The notes beneath the pieces were generated by a model. The model was not told the origin of the DNA. It was given only the letters and a program-made list of their open reading frames with translations, and searched no databases. A stretch of DNA of 64,000 nt, taken from the NCBI RefSeq assembly GCF_000178855.1, contig NZ_ADVG01000001.1, positions 1,054,001 to 1,118,000 on the forward strand, given 5' to 3'. Position 1 is the first letter of the stretch. Every line of letters starts with the position of its first letter. The position numbers were made by a program, and so were the translations under genes. This document shows, one piece after another, positions 34,451 to 42,059 of this stretch. The stretch is from Ktedonobacter racemifer DSM 44963. GTDB taxonomy: Bacteria > Chloroflexota > Ktedonobacteria > Ktedonobacterales > Ktedonobacteraceae.

Positions 34451-35683
34451 ATGTACCTTACCATATCTGACGAAATGAAAAAAGCCTTTCCCGAAGCGCT
34501 TCACGTGGATCCCACCTCCTTCTACGCCGCCTTTGCTCAGGTGAAAGATCGACGTGGCAAACGAGGGAGACGTTATCCCCTTCCGTTGATATTGACGCTG
34601 CTGCTGTTAGGAAAGCTGGCAGGAGAGAGCAGTATCCACGGGATTGTGGAGTGGATTGACGAGAGAAAGGAGCAGCTTCAGGGCTATTTGGGCTGGCCGA
34701 GGCGCTTTCCAACGAATTCGACCTACACCTTTGCACTCAGTCAGTGTAATGACCAGGAGATTGCCACCGTCTTGGCTGGTGTTGTGCTGAAAGCCAGAGC
34801 GGTTGAGCACTGCGGTGAGGAATCTGGTCGGCTTTCCAAGCCAGGTCAAGAGAAGCCGCTCATTCAGACAGCCATGGATGGCAAACAGATGCGAGGAACC
34901 TTAGGACACCAGAGCAGTGAGCAGCCTCCTGTCCATCTGCTCTGCCTCTATGAGTGCCAAAGCGGCATTGTCCTCGCCCAACGTGGGGTTCGCAGCAAAG
35001 AAAATGAGATCAGTGCGGCGGCGGCCTTGTTGCATCCCGCCTTGGTCAAAGGGCGTATCATTAGTGCCGATGCCATGCATACGCAAACAAAGTGGTGTGC
35101 GGCGGTTGAGCGCTATGGAGGCTACTATCTGCTGATTGCCAAGCTGAATCAGCCACAACTCTATGAAGATCTCCGCGACTTTTTTGAGGAAGAAGACGCT
35201 CCCCGCCAGCAGTGGCAGTATGCCAGGAGCGTTCAAAAGGGGCATGGACGTCTGGAAATCAGAGAACTGTGGAGCAGCACGCTGATGAATGACTGGTTTG
35301 AGCCGCAATGGGCAGGTGTGGCACAGGTCTTCCGGTTGCGCAGGCACACGACGCATCAAAAGGATGGGAAGGTGCGTGAGGAGATCGTCTATGGTCTCAC
35401 CAATCTGCCGCCTCGTCTGGCCAACGCAGCACGCTTACTCCAGTTGCAGCAAGCCCATTGGTGTATTGAAAACCGCCTACACTATCGGCGTGATGTGACG
35501 ATGGGTGAAGATGCCTCTCAAGTCCGTTTGGCAGGGGCTCCAGCAGCGTTAGCAGCCCTTAATGGAGGGGGACTCGCCATGATGGATTGGTTGCAGGTCA
35601 ACAATGTCGCCTCTGCTATGCGGCATTGTTGTGCTCAGCCTCGCGAGGCCTTGCAACTGCTGTGTGGCAAGTTATCACGGTAA
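34451..35683 (+). CDS. ISAs1 family DDE transposase, 410 aa
   Basis: The N-terminal DUF4338/DDE_Tnp_1-associated region (FYAAFAQVKDRRGKRGRRYPLPLILTLLLLGKLAGE) is followed by the DDE core. AMDGKQMRGTL gives the first Asp and VKGRIISADAMHTQ the second. QAHWCIENRLHYRRDVTMGED (Y-[2]-R-[3]-E signature region) gives the Glu. Length fits the family (about 370-410 aa). ATG 34451 is the first start; an ATG at MKKAFPEA is also possible. The gene appears intact. Confidence 0.92.
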   Translation: MYLTISDEMKKAFPEALHVDPTSFYAAFAQVKDRRGKRGRRYPLPLILTLLLLGKLAGESSIHGIVEWIDERKEQLQGYLGWPRRFPTNSTYTFALSQCNDQEIATVLAGVVLKARAVEHCGEESGRLSKPGQEKPLIQTAMDGKQMRGTLGHQSSEQPPVHLLCLYECQSGIVLAQRGVRSKENEISAAAALLHPALVKGRIISADAMHTQTKWCAAVERYGGYYLLIAKLNQPQLYEDLRDFFEEEDAPRQQWQYARSVQKGHGRLEIRELWSSTLMNDWFEPQWAGVAQVFRLRRHTTHQKDGKVREEIVYGLTNLPPRLANAARLLQLQQAHWCIENRLHYRRDVTMGEDASQVRLAGAPAALAALNGGGLAMMDWLQVNNVASAMRHCCAQPREALQLLCGKLSR

Positions 35684-35724
35684 TACGGGTAAACCAAAAA
35701 GCCCTGGCTTTTGGCCACTGTCCA

Positions 35725-35753
35725 TTGCCAAAGCTGTTTGCTTGAGCTATAAT
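35725..35753 (+). promoter_or_regulatory. predicted promoter outside the ISAs1 right end
   Basis: TTGCCA and a perfect TATAAT with a 17-nt spacer. It could drive the hydrolase at 36002, but an inverted repeat lies between them. Confidence 0.55.
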
Positions 35754-35779
35754 GAGTGCTTACAACAAAAACAGAAAGG

Positions 35780-35836
35780 AGGTGTACAGTTATGCTTTTG
35801 ACAAACAAACGGAAAGTAAGGCATAACTGTACACCT
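35780..35836. repeat. 16-bp inverted repeat with 25-nt loop
   Basis: AGGTGTACAGTTATGC (35780-35795) and GCATAACTGTACACCT (35821-35836) are exact complements just downstream of the promoter. It may be an attenuator, a small palindromic element or ends of a lost insertion. Confidence 0.5.
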
Positions 35837-36001
35837 GCACTCCGATGAAGTAAGTTCTGCCTCATTCATCCAACGTCCCCAAGTGCAATTTTTGAGCCCT
35901 CACTGCCTACGGCAGTTCGCAGGTTTTTTCATGCTGTTGTGATGAATGTCGTCTGCGGCGACACTCATCACAGCGAAAAGATGAGAATGAAGGAGATTTT
36001 T

Positions 36002-36820
36002 GTGGCAGAATTCCATTCACAAACAGGCTTTCTGGAGGCACAGGGTGCCCCATTGTATTATGAAGTTGCTGGGCAGGGCTATCCCTTGCTACTGCTCCAC
36101 GCCGGGATCGCGGATAGCCGCATGTGGGACGAGCAGTTCCCTGAATTTGCGCGTCACTACCGCATCATTCGCTATGACCTACGCGGCTATGGCCAGTCGC
36201 CCTTCCCCACCGGACCTTTTGCCAATCATGAGGACCCGGCTGCGCTCCTCACGTCTCTCGGGATCGAGAAAGCCCATGTCGTCGGTATCTCGTTTGGTGG
36301 CAAGATCGCGCTCGATTTCGCGTTCGCACACCCTGAGATGGTGGCTTCACTGGTGCTGGTCGCCACGAGTGTTGGCGGGGTACAGTCATCGGAACTGGTG
36401 CGGCATTTCTTTGCGGAAGAGGAGGCAGCACTTGAGCGGGGCGACGTGGAGGGTGCAACTGAGCTGAACCTGCGTATGTGGGTCGATGGTCCCAGGCGCA
36501 CACCAGAGCAGGTGAACCCGTTGGTGCGTAAGCGGGTGCATGACATGCTCTATCCCATCATTGCCGTCCCCCTGCCTGAGGGTGCGGACGAGATAGTCTT
36601 GCAGCCGCCGGCCGTCACGCGCTTGGCCGAGATCCGCGTACCCACCCTGCTCATGGTCGGCGACCACGATCTCCCCGACAAGCTGACCCTCACTCAACAG
36701 CTCGCCGACCAGATCGTCGGAGCGCAGCAGGTCATCATCCCTGACGTGGCCCACATGGTCAACATGGAGCAACCAGAGGAGTTCACCCGCATTGTGCTAA
36801 GGTTCTTGAGCGAGTTGTAA
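36002..36820 (+). CDS. alpha/beta hydrolase, 272 aa
   Basis: Cap-less or small-cap alpha/beta hydrolase fold: oxyanion strand YPLLLLHAGIADSRMWDEQ, then YDLRGYGQSPFP. The nucleophile elbow is VVGISFGGKIALDFA (Ser), the acid is LLMVGDHDLPDK (Asp), and the base is IIPDVAHMVNMEQPEEF (His). It resembles 3-oxoadipate enol-lactonase and carboxylesterase groups, but the substrate is unknown. I chose GTG 36002, with AAGGAGA 5 nt upstream; the frame could start at 35939 with 21 weak residues. It sits between ISAs1 and IS66, so transfer is possible. Confidence 0.85.
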   Translation: MAEFHSQTGFLEAQGAPLYYEVAGQGYPLLLLHAGIADSRMWDEQFPEFARHYRIIRYDLRGYGQSPFPTGPFANHEDPAALLTSLGIEKAHVVGISFGGKIALDFAFAHPEMVASLVLVATSVGGVQSSELVRHFFAEEEAALERGDVEGATELNLRMWVDGPRRTPEQVNPLVRKRVHDMLYPIIAVPLPEGADEIVLQPPAVTRLAEIRVPTLLMVGDHDLPDKLTLTQQLADQIVGAQQVIIPDVAHMVNMEQPEEFTRIVLRFLSEL

Positions 36821-36821
36821 C

Positions 36822-36932
36822 AGGGTTTCAGCCATTTTGAAAGAGGACGCATCGAAAGTGAGAATAAGGAACTGGGCAAGCATCTCCCACAACTCCTTTC
36901 TCATGCTTCGTGCGTCCTTGTTTCAAATGGCA
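36822..36932. repeat. imperfect inverted repeat, MITE-like, with the 20-bp repeat copy 2
   Basis: GCCATTTTGAAAGAGGACGCATCG...GAGAATAAGGA pairs imperfectly with TCCTTTCTCATGCTTCGTGCGTCCTTGTTTCAAATGGC, giving arms of about 40 nt around a 25-nt loop. It fills the gap between the hydrolase and IS66 stops, where it can also terminate both. The outer 20 bp recur at 34299. Confidence 0.5.
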
Positions 36933-36942
36933 GACTCCCTGC

Positions 36943-38271
36943 TCAGGTACCTGGCTCCCATGCAATCGGAAAAGGAGAGCCTTCAAAGACAGCAGCCAGA
37001 GCGGCCAGCATGGAACGCCCTTGCTTGCGCATGGTGGACAGATAGCTGCGAATCACGCAAAAGGCGCTGGCCCCGTGCTCGCTGCGGAAGGTGCCGGAAA
37101 TCTTTTGCTGGACCTTGATCATGCGCAGATCGCGTTCGGCCTGATTGTTGGTAAAAGGCACCGAGAGATCATCCAGGAAAGCCAGGACTTGTTCGGCCCG
37201 TTTGAGCAGCGCATCCAGGAGATTTTCCGAGGCATTCTGGCTCTTTCGGCCCGGCTTTTTGGGGGCGGGACCTCGCCCAGGAGGAGCCAGGGCAAAGTGC
37301 TCGGCAAACCCCTGCCGGAGCACTTCGAAATACTGAAGCACGAGGGCATCGCGCTCGGCTTGCGGAACGGCTTTGGCTCCTTGCGCGCGGAACGCATCGG
37401 CGGTCTCTTTCATCTGGAGGAGCAACTCATACATCGCCTGAGCCCAGGGCCGCTTCTCCTGCTCAGCCACAAACAGGCAGTCGCGAAAAAAATGGGCGCC
37501 ACACACACTATGCGCACACGGATAGCGATCGTAACTGCGCCAGCGATCATGCATCGTACGGCCCTGATATTGCGGTAAAACTCCGATGGCATCGATGGCT
37601 TCCTGTCCACGTTTCCGATGCCAACCATACACCGTCAGCCATCTGGTCGCGGCCACATGCATCCAATGCAAGAGGCCCTTGATCCTGACGCCTGTTTCAT
37701 CGACATGCGTGAGCCGGCTGGCCAACAGCCTCCCTTTGAGCACCTGCATCGTGGGTTCCAACGTACTGGCGGCTTCGGCTATCCAGCTGGCCAACGTCCC
37801 GTCCGAGAGGGCGCACCCCCACAGGTCGGCACACAGTTCCCCAATGCGTCCCATGGGTAACAACTGAAACTGCGACAAATAGACCGCGACCGCTCGCAGC
37901 CTCGAGCCATATTGGACCGGGGCGTGCACGCCTGTGGGAAAAGGTGCCACCGTCACATGCCCACAGGCGGGGCAACCAACGGCTTCGACGCGATGTTCGG
38001 TCACCTGCACCTGCACCTCTGGCAGCTCATGGATTTGCTGGCGCTCGACGGTCCGGCCAGCGGCCTCCGGCAACTCGCAGTGACAGGCTTCGCAATGCGT
38101 TGGTCGATGCATGATCACCTGATCGGGCTCCGCTCCTTGTTGCAGCGTATGTCCGGGGTGTCCTGCTTGTCCCCCTGTGGGCTTGCCGCTCTTGGGCCGG
38201 AGGTTCTCGCGCAAGCGGAATCCATCGCTCGAGGGCGGCTTGCTGCTATTACTAGAACAGGCGAGTGTCAT
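36943..38271 (-). CDS. IS66 family transposase, shortened N-terminus, 442 aa
   Basis: TnpC-type protein: NSSKPPSSDG motif near the start, zinc-binding CEACHCELP...CPACGHVT, then the DDE core with LTHVDETGVRIKG (Asp), TMHDRWRSYDRY (Asp) and PFTNNQAERDLRMIKVQQKISGTFRS (Glu). The usual N-terminal leucine-zipper helix is missing; a stop (TAA) stands directly before the first ATG. No tnpA or tnpB helper genes are present. The element was therefore probably cut by the neighbouring IS605-type insertion. Confidence 0.88.
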   Translation of the reverse strand: MTLACSSNSSKPPSSDGFRLRENLRPKSGKPTGGQAGHPGHTLQQGAEPDQVIMHRPTHCEACHCELPEAAGRTVERQQIHELPEVQVQVTEHRVEAVGCPACGHVTVAPFPTGVHAPVQYGSRLRAVAVYLSQFQLLPMGRIGELCADLWGCALSDGTLASWIAEAASTLEPTMQVLKGRLLASRLTHVDETGVRIKGLLHWMHVAATRWLTVYGWHRKRGQEAIDAIGVLPQYQGRTMHDRWRSYDRYPCAHSVCGAHFFRDCLFVAEQEKRPWAQAMYELLLQMKETADAFRAQGAKAVPQAERDALVLQYFEVLRQGFAEHFALAPPGRGPAPKKPGRKSQNASENLLDALLKRAEQVLAFLDDLSVPFTNNQAERDLRMIKVQQKISGTFRSEHGASAFCVIRSYLSTMRKQGRSMLAALAAVFEGSPFPIAWEPGT

Positions 38272-38378
38272 TTACAGAAAAGCGAGCGAGAAAGCCCTGG
38301 TCATTGATGCCAGAGACGTACCGCTTTTTTCAAGGTAAAATACCCTCGTAGTCTCCAAAGGAAGGTCCGCCAGCCCAG

Positions 38379-39815
38379 ATGAAGCGAGCCAAGACGCCCA
38401 CCTTTCTCATCGAATTGCCCCTCCAGATCGACTGGAGCAGCGAACGACAGCTGCGTGCCCACCTAGAAGCAGCACGCTGTCTCTATAACGCGTTGCTCTC
38501 TGAAGGCAACACACGGCTCCAGCAGATGAGGAATGACCCCGCCTGGGCCAGGGCGCGCGCCATCCCTCGCTCCAGGCGAGAGGAACGCGCGCAGGCCTTC
38601 TCTCAGCTGCGCAAGAAGCATCACTTTTCCGAATACGAGCTGCATGCCTTTGCCAAAACGGCTCGCGTCTCCTGGCTTGCGGACCACATTGATGCCACGA
38701 TGGCACAAACCCCGGCCACACGCGCCTATCAAGCTGTTAATCGCGTCTGTGTTGGCAAAGCCAAACGGGTGCGCTTCCGCAGCAAAGGGCGTGGCATCGA
38801 TAGCGTGGAGGGCAAGCGCAACGATGTCGGCCTGCGCTTTGTCCTCGACCCCAACGCAGGCGATGGTGGCTTTCTCATCTGGAATCAGCTGGTCATCCCT
38901 GCCATCATCGACTGGCTGGACCCGGTGATCCAGCATGGATTGCGTCACACGATCAAGTATGTGCGCCTGGTCCGTCGCAAAGCGTCCTCTCCGCAGGCGA
39001 AAGGGGCTGATGGTGATGGCAACCGCTATTTTGTGCAACTCATTTTAGAGGGGCACACCTTCGTCAAGAAAAAACATGAGCAGATTGGCACCCAGACCAT
39101 TGGCCTTGATATTGGCCCCCAGACGCTTGCCATCGTCACGCGTGAGGGGAACGCTCGTCTGGTGACCTTCTGTGAGCAACTTGCCCCCAATGCTCGCAAG
39201 AAACGACGCCTCCAGCGTAAAATGGAGCGGCAGCGCCGCGCTAACAATCCCGAGCACTATGATGAGCAGGGACGCGTCAAGAAACATGGGAAGAAGCGCT
39301 TGCGGTGGAACGAGAGTCAGCGATACAAGACCACGCGCAGGCAGCATGCCACTGCGGAAAGAAAACTGGCCGCCCACCGCAAGAGTCTGCATGGCAAGCT
39401 TGCCCACGACATCGTCAAGGTGGGCAACACCATCATCATAGAACACACCTCGTTTGTGGCATGGCAGAAGCAGTATGGCAGAAGTATCGGACTTCGCGCT
39501 CCAGGGATGTTTGTAGCGCACCTAGCTCGCATAGTTGCAAAAACTGGCGGCACCCTGAGCGAAGTCTCGACCTTCAAGACCCGACTCTCGCAATACTGTC
39601 ATGCCTGCGGAGCCTATGTCAAGAAGCCCAGATCGCAGCGCTGGCACAGCTGCCCTTGCGGCTGTGGGCCGGTGCAACGCGATCTGTACTCGGCCTTCGC
39701 GGCTTTCTCACCTGCAAAGAAAACAGATCATCCCCTCTGTCACCCAGTCGGACTGGGAAGGTGCGGAGCCGCGCCTGCAAGCCGTGATGGAGGGTCTGCA
39801 ACAACGTGCGAATGA
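38379..39815 (+). CDS. tnpB: TnpB-family RNA-guided nuclease, frameshifted after RuvC-III, 478 aa
   Basis: RuvC catalytic residues are present: Asp in TIGLDIGPQTLAIVT, Glu in NTIIIEHTSF, and Asp in GPVQRDLYSAF. The zinc finger is CHACGAYVKK...CPCGCG. It is larger than the typical 400 aa because of insertions in the WED/REC part. Compared with copy 1, one extra base lies near 39700-39720. The frame then leaves the original tail (EPRLQAVMEGLQQRANEG, readable in the other frame to 39954) and ends in an artificial PAASRDGGSATTCE tail. The nuclease core is complete, so activity is not excluded. Confidence 0.8.
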   Translation: MKRAKTPTFLIELPLQIDWSSERQLRAHLEAARCLYNALLSEGNTRLQQMRNDPAWARARAIPRSRREERAQAFSQLRKKHHFSEYELHAFAKTARVSWLADHIDATMAQTPATRAYQAVNRVCVGKAKRVRFRSKGRGIDSVEGKRNDVGLRFVLDPNAGDGGFLIWNQLVIPAIIDWLDPVIQHGLRHTIKYVRLVRRKASSPQAKGADGDGNRYFVQLILEGHTFVKKKHEQIGTQTIGLDIGPQTLAIVTREGNARLVTFCEQLAPNARKKRRLQRKMERQRRANNPEHYDEQGRVKKHGKKRLRWNESQRYKTTRRQHATAERKLAAHRKSLHGKLAHDIVKVGNTIIIEHTSFVAWQKQYGRSIGLRAPGMFVAHLARIVAKTGGTLSEVSTFKTRLSQYCHACGAYVKKPRSQRWHSCPCGCGPVQRDLYSAFAAFSPAKKTDHPLCHPVGLGRCGAAPASRDGGSATTCE

Positions 39816-39960
39816 AGGGCATGTCTTGCCCCGAAGCATGGGCATGGTGGCTTCTGGCAAAGCTGCCCGTGCAAGAGCGCGTCGGCTCGAAAGTCCTGCC
39901 TATCCCCACCAAGAGCCGCTCCCCCTTTCGAGGGAGAACGGAAGCGTTGGGTGAGCAACA

Positions 39961-39990
39961 GGAACCCTCGTGCATTCATGCCGGGGAGGT
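39961..39990 (+). repeat. right end / omega-RNA hairpin of copy 2
   Basis: GGAACCCTCG-TGCATTCATG-CCGGGGAGGT, nearly identical to 9555-9584. It marks the element end; the next bases would be the guide segment of its RNA. Confidence 0.6.
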
Positions 39991-39996
39991 CTCAGA

Positions 39997-40294
39997 AATC
40001 AACCAACTATTGGCGCGCAAAATTTGCCATCTCAAGTAATCGCGACAGCAACACTAACTAGCGGAGTCACTCCCACGGCAACCCACAGCACTGGTGGTAC
40101 TCCCTCATCCACTCCCCAACGGAAGACTAGTGCTGGCACAACTCATACTACTGGGAGTACGGGGAATCCATCACAACCAAACGATGGCAACCAGCCATCG
40201 TGGCAGGCGCTCAAGCAGCCAGCTGCCACATCTGACCAGCAACAACCAGCCTCCTCATCTCTGCCCACTATACCTGCATTATTGAACCGCGCCA
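39997..40294 (+). pseudogene. Ser/Thr-rich stalk fragment of an interrupted protein
   Basis: Between the two TnpB elements one plus frame reads a low-complexity Thr/Ser/Pro/Gln sequence (TATLTSGVTPTATHSTGG..., AATSDQQQPASSSLPTIPA). This is like the stalk of a secreted or surface protein. It has no start or ribosome site of its own and is open into copy 2 on the left. The fragment at 41623 is in the same frame and carries a membrane helix, so both may be parts of one gene. Confidence 0.5.
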
Positions 40295-40367
40295 GAAGAC
40301 CCCTGTTTTGAAACATGGGGATGAATGGCGCGTTCCTTTTGTGTGGGAGAGAGGATGGAAAGAGGTA

Positions 40368-40396
40368 TTGCCTTTTTACACTGTAACTGCTACAAT
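40368..40396 (+). promoter_or_regulatory. tnpB promoter (copy 3)
   Basis: TTGCCT and TACAAT with a 17-nt spacer; the ATG follows only 7 nt after the -10, so the message would be leaderless or nearly so. Confidence 0.6.
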
Positions 40397-40403
40397 GTAA
40401 TGT

Positions 40404-41576
40404 ATGAAACAGAAACGCGCTTTCAAGTATCGGGTGTATCCCACACCAGAACAGCAGCAGATGCTTGCTCAGACCTTTGGGTGTTGTCGTTTCGTCTATA
40501 ATTGGGCATTGCGCAAGAAAACCGATGCCTATTACAAGGACCATCAGCGACTTTACTACAAAGACCTGAGCATTCTGTTGACTGATTTGAAACAGCAAGA
40601 AGAGATGCACTGGTTGAACGCCGTTTCCAGCGTGCCATTGCAACAAGCTCTTCGCCATCTGGACAAAGCGTTTCTGAATTTCTTTGAAGGACGTGCCAAG
40701 TATCCAACCTTTCACAAGAAACGAAACCAGCAATCGGCTACCTATACCTCCAATGCTTTTACCTGGCGTACTGGCACGCTCACGCTTGCTAAGATGCGTG
40801 AACCCCTTGATATACGCTGGTCGCGTCCTCTGCCCAAAGATGCAATTCCTTCGAGTGTCACTATTTCCAAAGATTGCGCCAATCGCTACTTCATCTCCAT
40901 TCTGGTGGAAGATGACATTGCGCATTTGCCTGTCATTGAGCAGGCGATTGGTGCTGATCTTGGCTTGAAATCCTTTGTGGCTCTCTCGACAGGCGAAATT
41001 GTGGGCAATCCCAAGTTCTTTCACAAGGATGAAAAGAAACTGGCAAAAGCCCAACGTCGTCACGCCAAGAAAAAAAAGGGCTCGAAAAACCGAGACAAGG
41101 CACGTCTCAAAGTAGCACGCATTCATGCCCGTATCGCTGATCGCCGCCGTGACTTTCTGCACAAACTTTCGACCCGACTCATACGCGAGAACCAAGTCGT
41201 GTGTGTTGAGTCGTTGGCAGTCAAGAACATGGTCAAGAATGGCAGTCTTGCCAAAGCCATCAGTGATGTCGGTTGGTCTGAGTTTGTGGCCCAGCTCGAA
41301 TACAAAGCCGACTGGTACGGTCGAGCCCTTGTCAAAATTGACAAGTGGTATCCCTCCAGTAAACGCTGTTTCGATTGTGGCCATATTCTCGACTCCTTGA
41401 CCCTTGATGTCCGTCAATGGGATTGCCCTGAATGTGGAGTCCATCATGATCGCGATATCAACGCAGCAAACAATATCCTTGCCGTGGGGCTCACGGTCAA
41501 TGCCTGTGGAGAGGCTGTAAGACCTGGTGCGGTGAAAACCAAACCAGGCAAGTCTCGACGAAGCAGGAAAGCCTAG
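40404..41576 (+). CDS. tnpB: TnpB RNA-guided nuclease, 390 aa
   Basis: A compact IS605 OrfB: N-terminal HTH (KQKRAFKYRVYPTPEQQQMLAQTFGCCRFVYNWAL), WED/REC region, then RuvC with Asp in QAIGADLGLKSFVAL, Glu in VVCVESLAVKNM and Asp in VHHDRDINAANNIL. The zinc finger is CFDCG...CPECG. All catalytic residues and normal length indicate a functional enzyme. In the family it cuts DNA next to a short TAM, guided by an RNA from the 3' end of its own element. It is followed after 11 nt by the right-end hairpin. Confidence 0.93.
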   Translation: MKQKRAFKYRVYPTPEQQQMLAQTFGCCRFVYNWALRKKTDAYYKDHQRLYYKDLSILLTDLKQQEEMHWLNAVSSVPLQQALRHLDKAFLNFFEGRAKYPTFHKKRNQQSATYTSNAFTWRTGTLTLAKMREPLDIRWSRPLPKDAIPSSVTISKDCANRYFISILVEDDIAHLPVIEQAIGADLGLKSFVALSTGEIVGNPKFFHKDEKKLAKAQRRHAKKKKGSKNRDKARLKVARIHARIADRRRDFLHKLSTRLIRENQVVCVESLAVKNMVKNGSLAKAISDVGWSEFVAQLEYKADWYGRALVKIDKWYPSSKRCFDCGHILDSLTLDVRQWDCPECGVHHDRDINAANNILAVGLTVNACGEAVRPGAVKTKPGKSRRSRKA

Positions 41577-41587
41577 AGGTGACTCTA

Positions 41588-41623
41588 GGAATCCCCTGGC
41601 TTTAGCCATGGGGAGGATGTCAA
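41588..41623 (+). ncRNA. 3' scaffold of the TnpB guide RNA / element right end (copy 3)
   Basis: The stem CCCCTGGC-TTTA-GCCATGGGG followed by AGGATGTCAA is the standard end of such elements. The guide RNA is expected to span the tnpB 3' end and this hairpin and to end in about 16-20 nt of flanking DNA from 41624 onwards. Confidence 0.65.
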
Positions 41624-41829
41624 TGTCATCCACGACACCTGATACAACGCCGCGCAAACTTCTCCTTAGCGGGCTAACAGTCATCCTGGCAGCTGGCATA
41701 TATTGGGGCGCACGCCGCTGGCTACTACGTCCAGCGAAGCAACCTACATCTGATCCCCAACAAAAAACCAACCATAAGCATGGTGATATAACCAACGCCA
41801 AAAAAGAAAGAAGCAGCTATCGGTCATAG
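41623..41829 (+). CDS. C-terminal membrane-anchor fragment, 68 aa
   Basis: LLLSGLTVILAAGIYWGARRWLLRP is one membrane helix followed by a basic, polar tail. ATG 41623 uses GGGGAGG (41610-41616) as ribosome site, but that site lies inside the right end of the TnpB element. It is in the same frame as the Ser/Thr-rich stalk fragment at 39997. I therefore read it as the anchor of a surface protein split by insertion, perhaps still translated alone. Confidence 0.5.
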   Translation: MSSTTPDTTPRKLLLSGLTVILAAGIYWGARRWLLRPAKQPTSDPQQKTNHKHGDITNAKKERSSYRS

Positions 41830-41909
41830 CACAGCAAACATTGCATGTTCGCGCTTCATAAGCGATAGCACATCTCTACTACCATCTTCTTGTCTTACAA
41901 TTGTTCAGC

Positions 41910-41938
41910 TTCACAAGCTAGAGAGCGCATGGTATCAT
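41910..41938 (+). promoter_or_regulatory. promoter of the glcD operon
   Basis: TTCACA and TATCAT with a 17-nt spacer, about 120 nt before the glcD start. Confidence 0.55.
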
Positions 41939-42059
41939 CTATCACAAGGGATGTAGTCGAAGAAGACAAACAGTAGCAGAGTAACGCTAGAAAATGGCAG
42001 GAGAGTGCACGTGTAGTGCTTCTATTGCCTGCAATGCAGCATCACGCAAGGAGGGGTTT

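Larger units (their letters stand above)
34348..35707 (+). mobile_element. complete ISAs1-family insertion sequence, 1360 bp
   Basis: Terminal inverted repeats of 22 bp, CCAGGGCTTTTTGGTTTACC... at 34348-34369 and its exact complement at 35686-35707, bracket one transposase gene. CTTTTGGC directly outside both ends (34340-34347, 35708-35715) is an 8-bp target duplication, in the range expected for ISAs1. Intact ends, duplication and gene point to a recent insertion. Confidence 0.9.
38290..39990 (+). mobile_element. IS605-type element, copy 2 (tnpB only)
   Basis: The left end is placed near a hairpin-like CCTGGTCATTGATGCCAG at 38297, about 80 nt before the gene. The right end is the hairpin at 39961-39990 (CCTCG-TGCATTCATGC-CGGGG-AGGT), shared with copy 1. 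No Y1 transposase (tnpA) is present, so it would depend on one in trans. Exact termini are uncertain. Confidence 0.55.
40295..41622 (+). mobile_element. IS605-type element, copy 3 (tnpB only), apparently intact
   Basis: The left end has the hairpin CCCCTG-TTTTGAAA-CATGGGG (40300-40320). The right end has GGAATCCCCTGGCTTTAGCC followed by ATGGGGAGGATGTCAA (41588-41623), the usual right end of IS1341-like elements. One tnpB with its own promoter lies inside; there is no tnpA. Confidence 0.7.

Noticed and set aside
36910..37578. 222-codon plus-strand frame opposite the IS66 transposase
   Set aside because: It is an antisense shadow of a gene with a clear family assignment.
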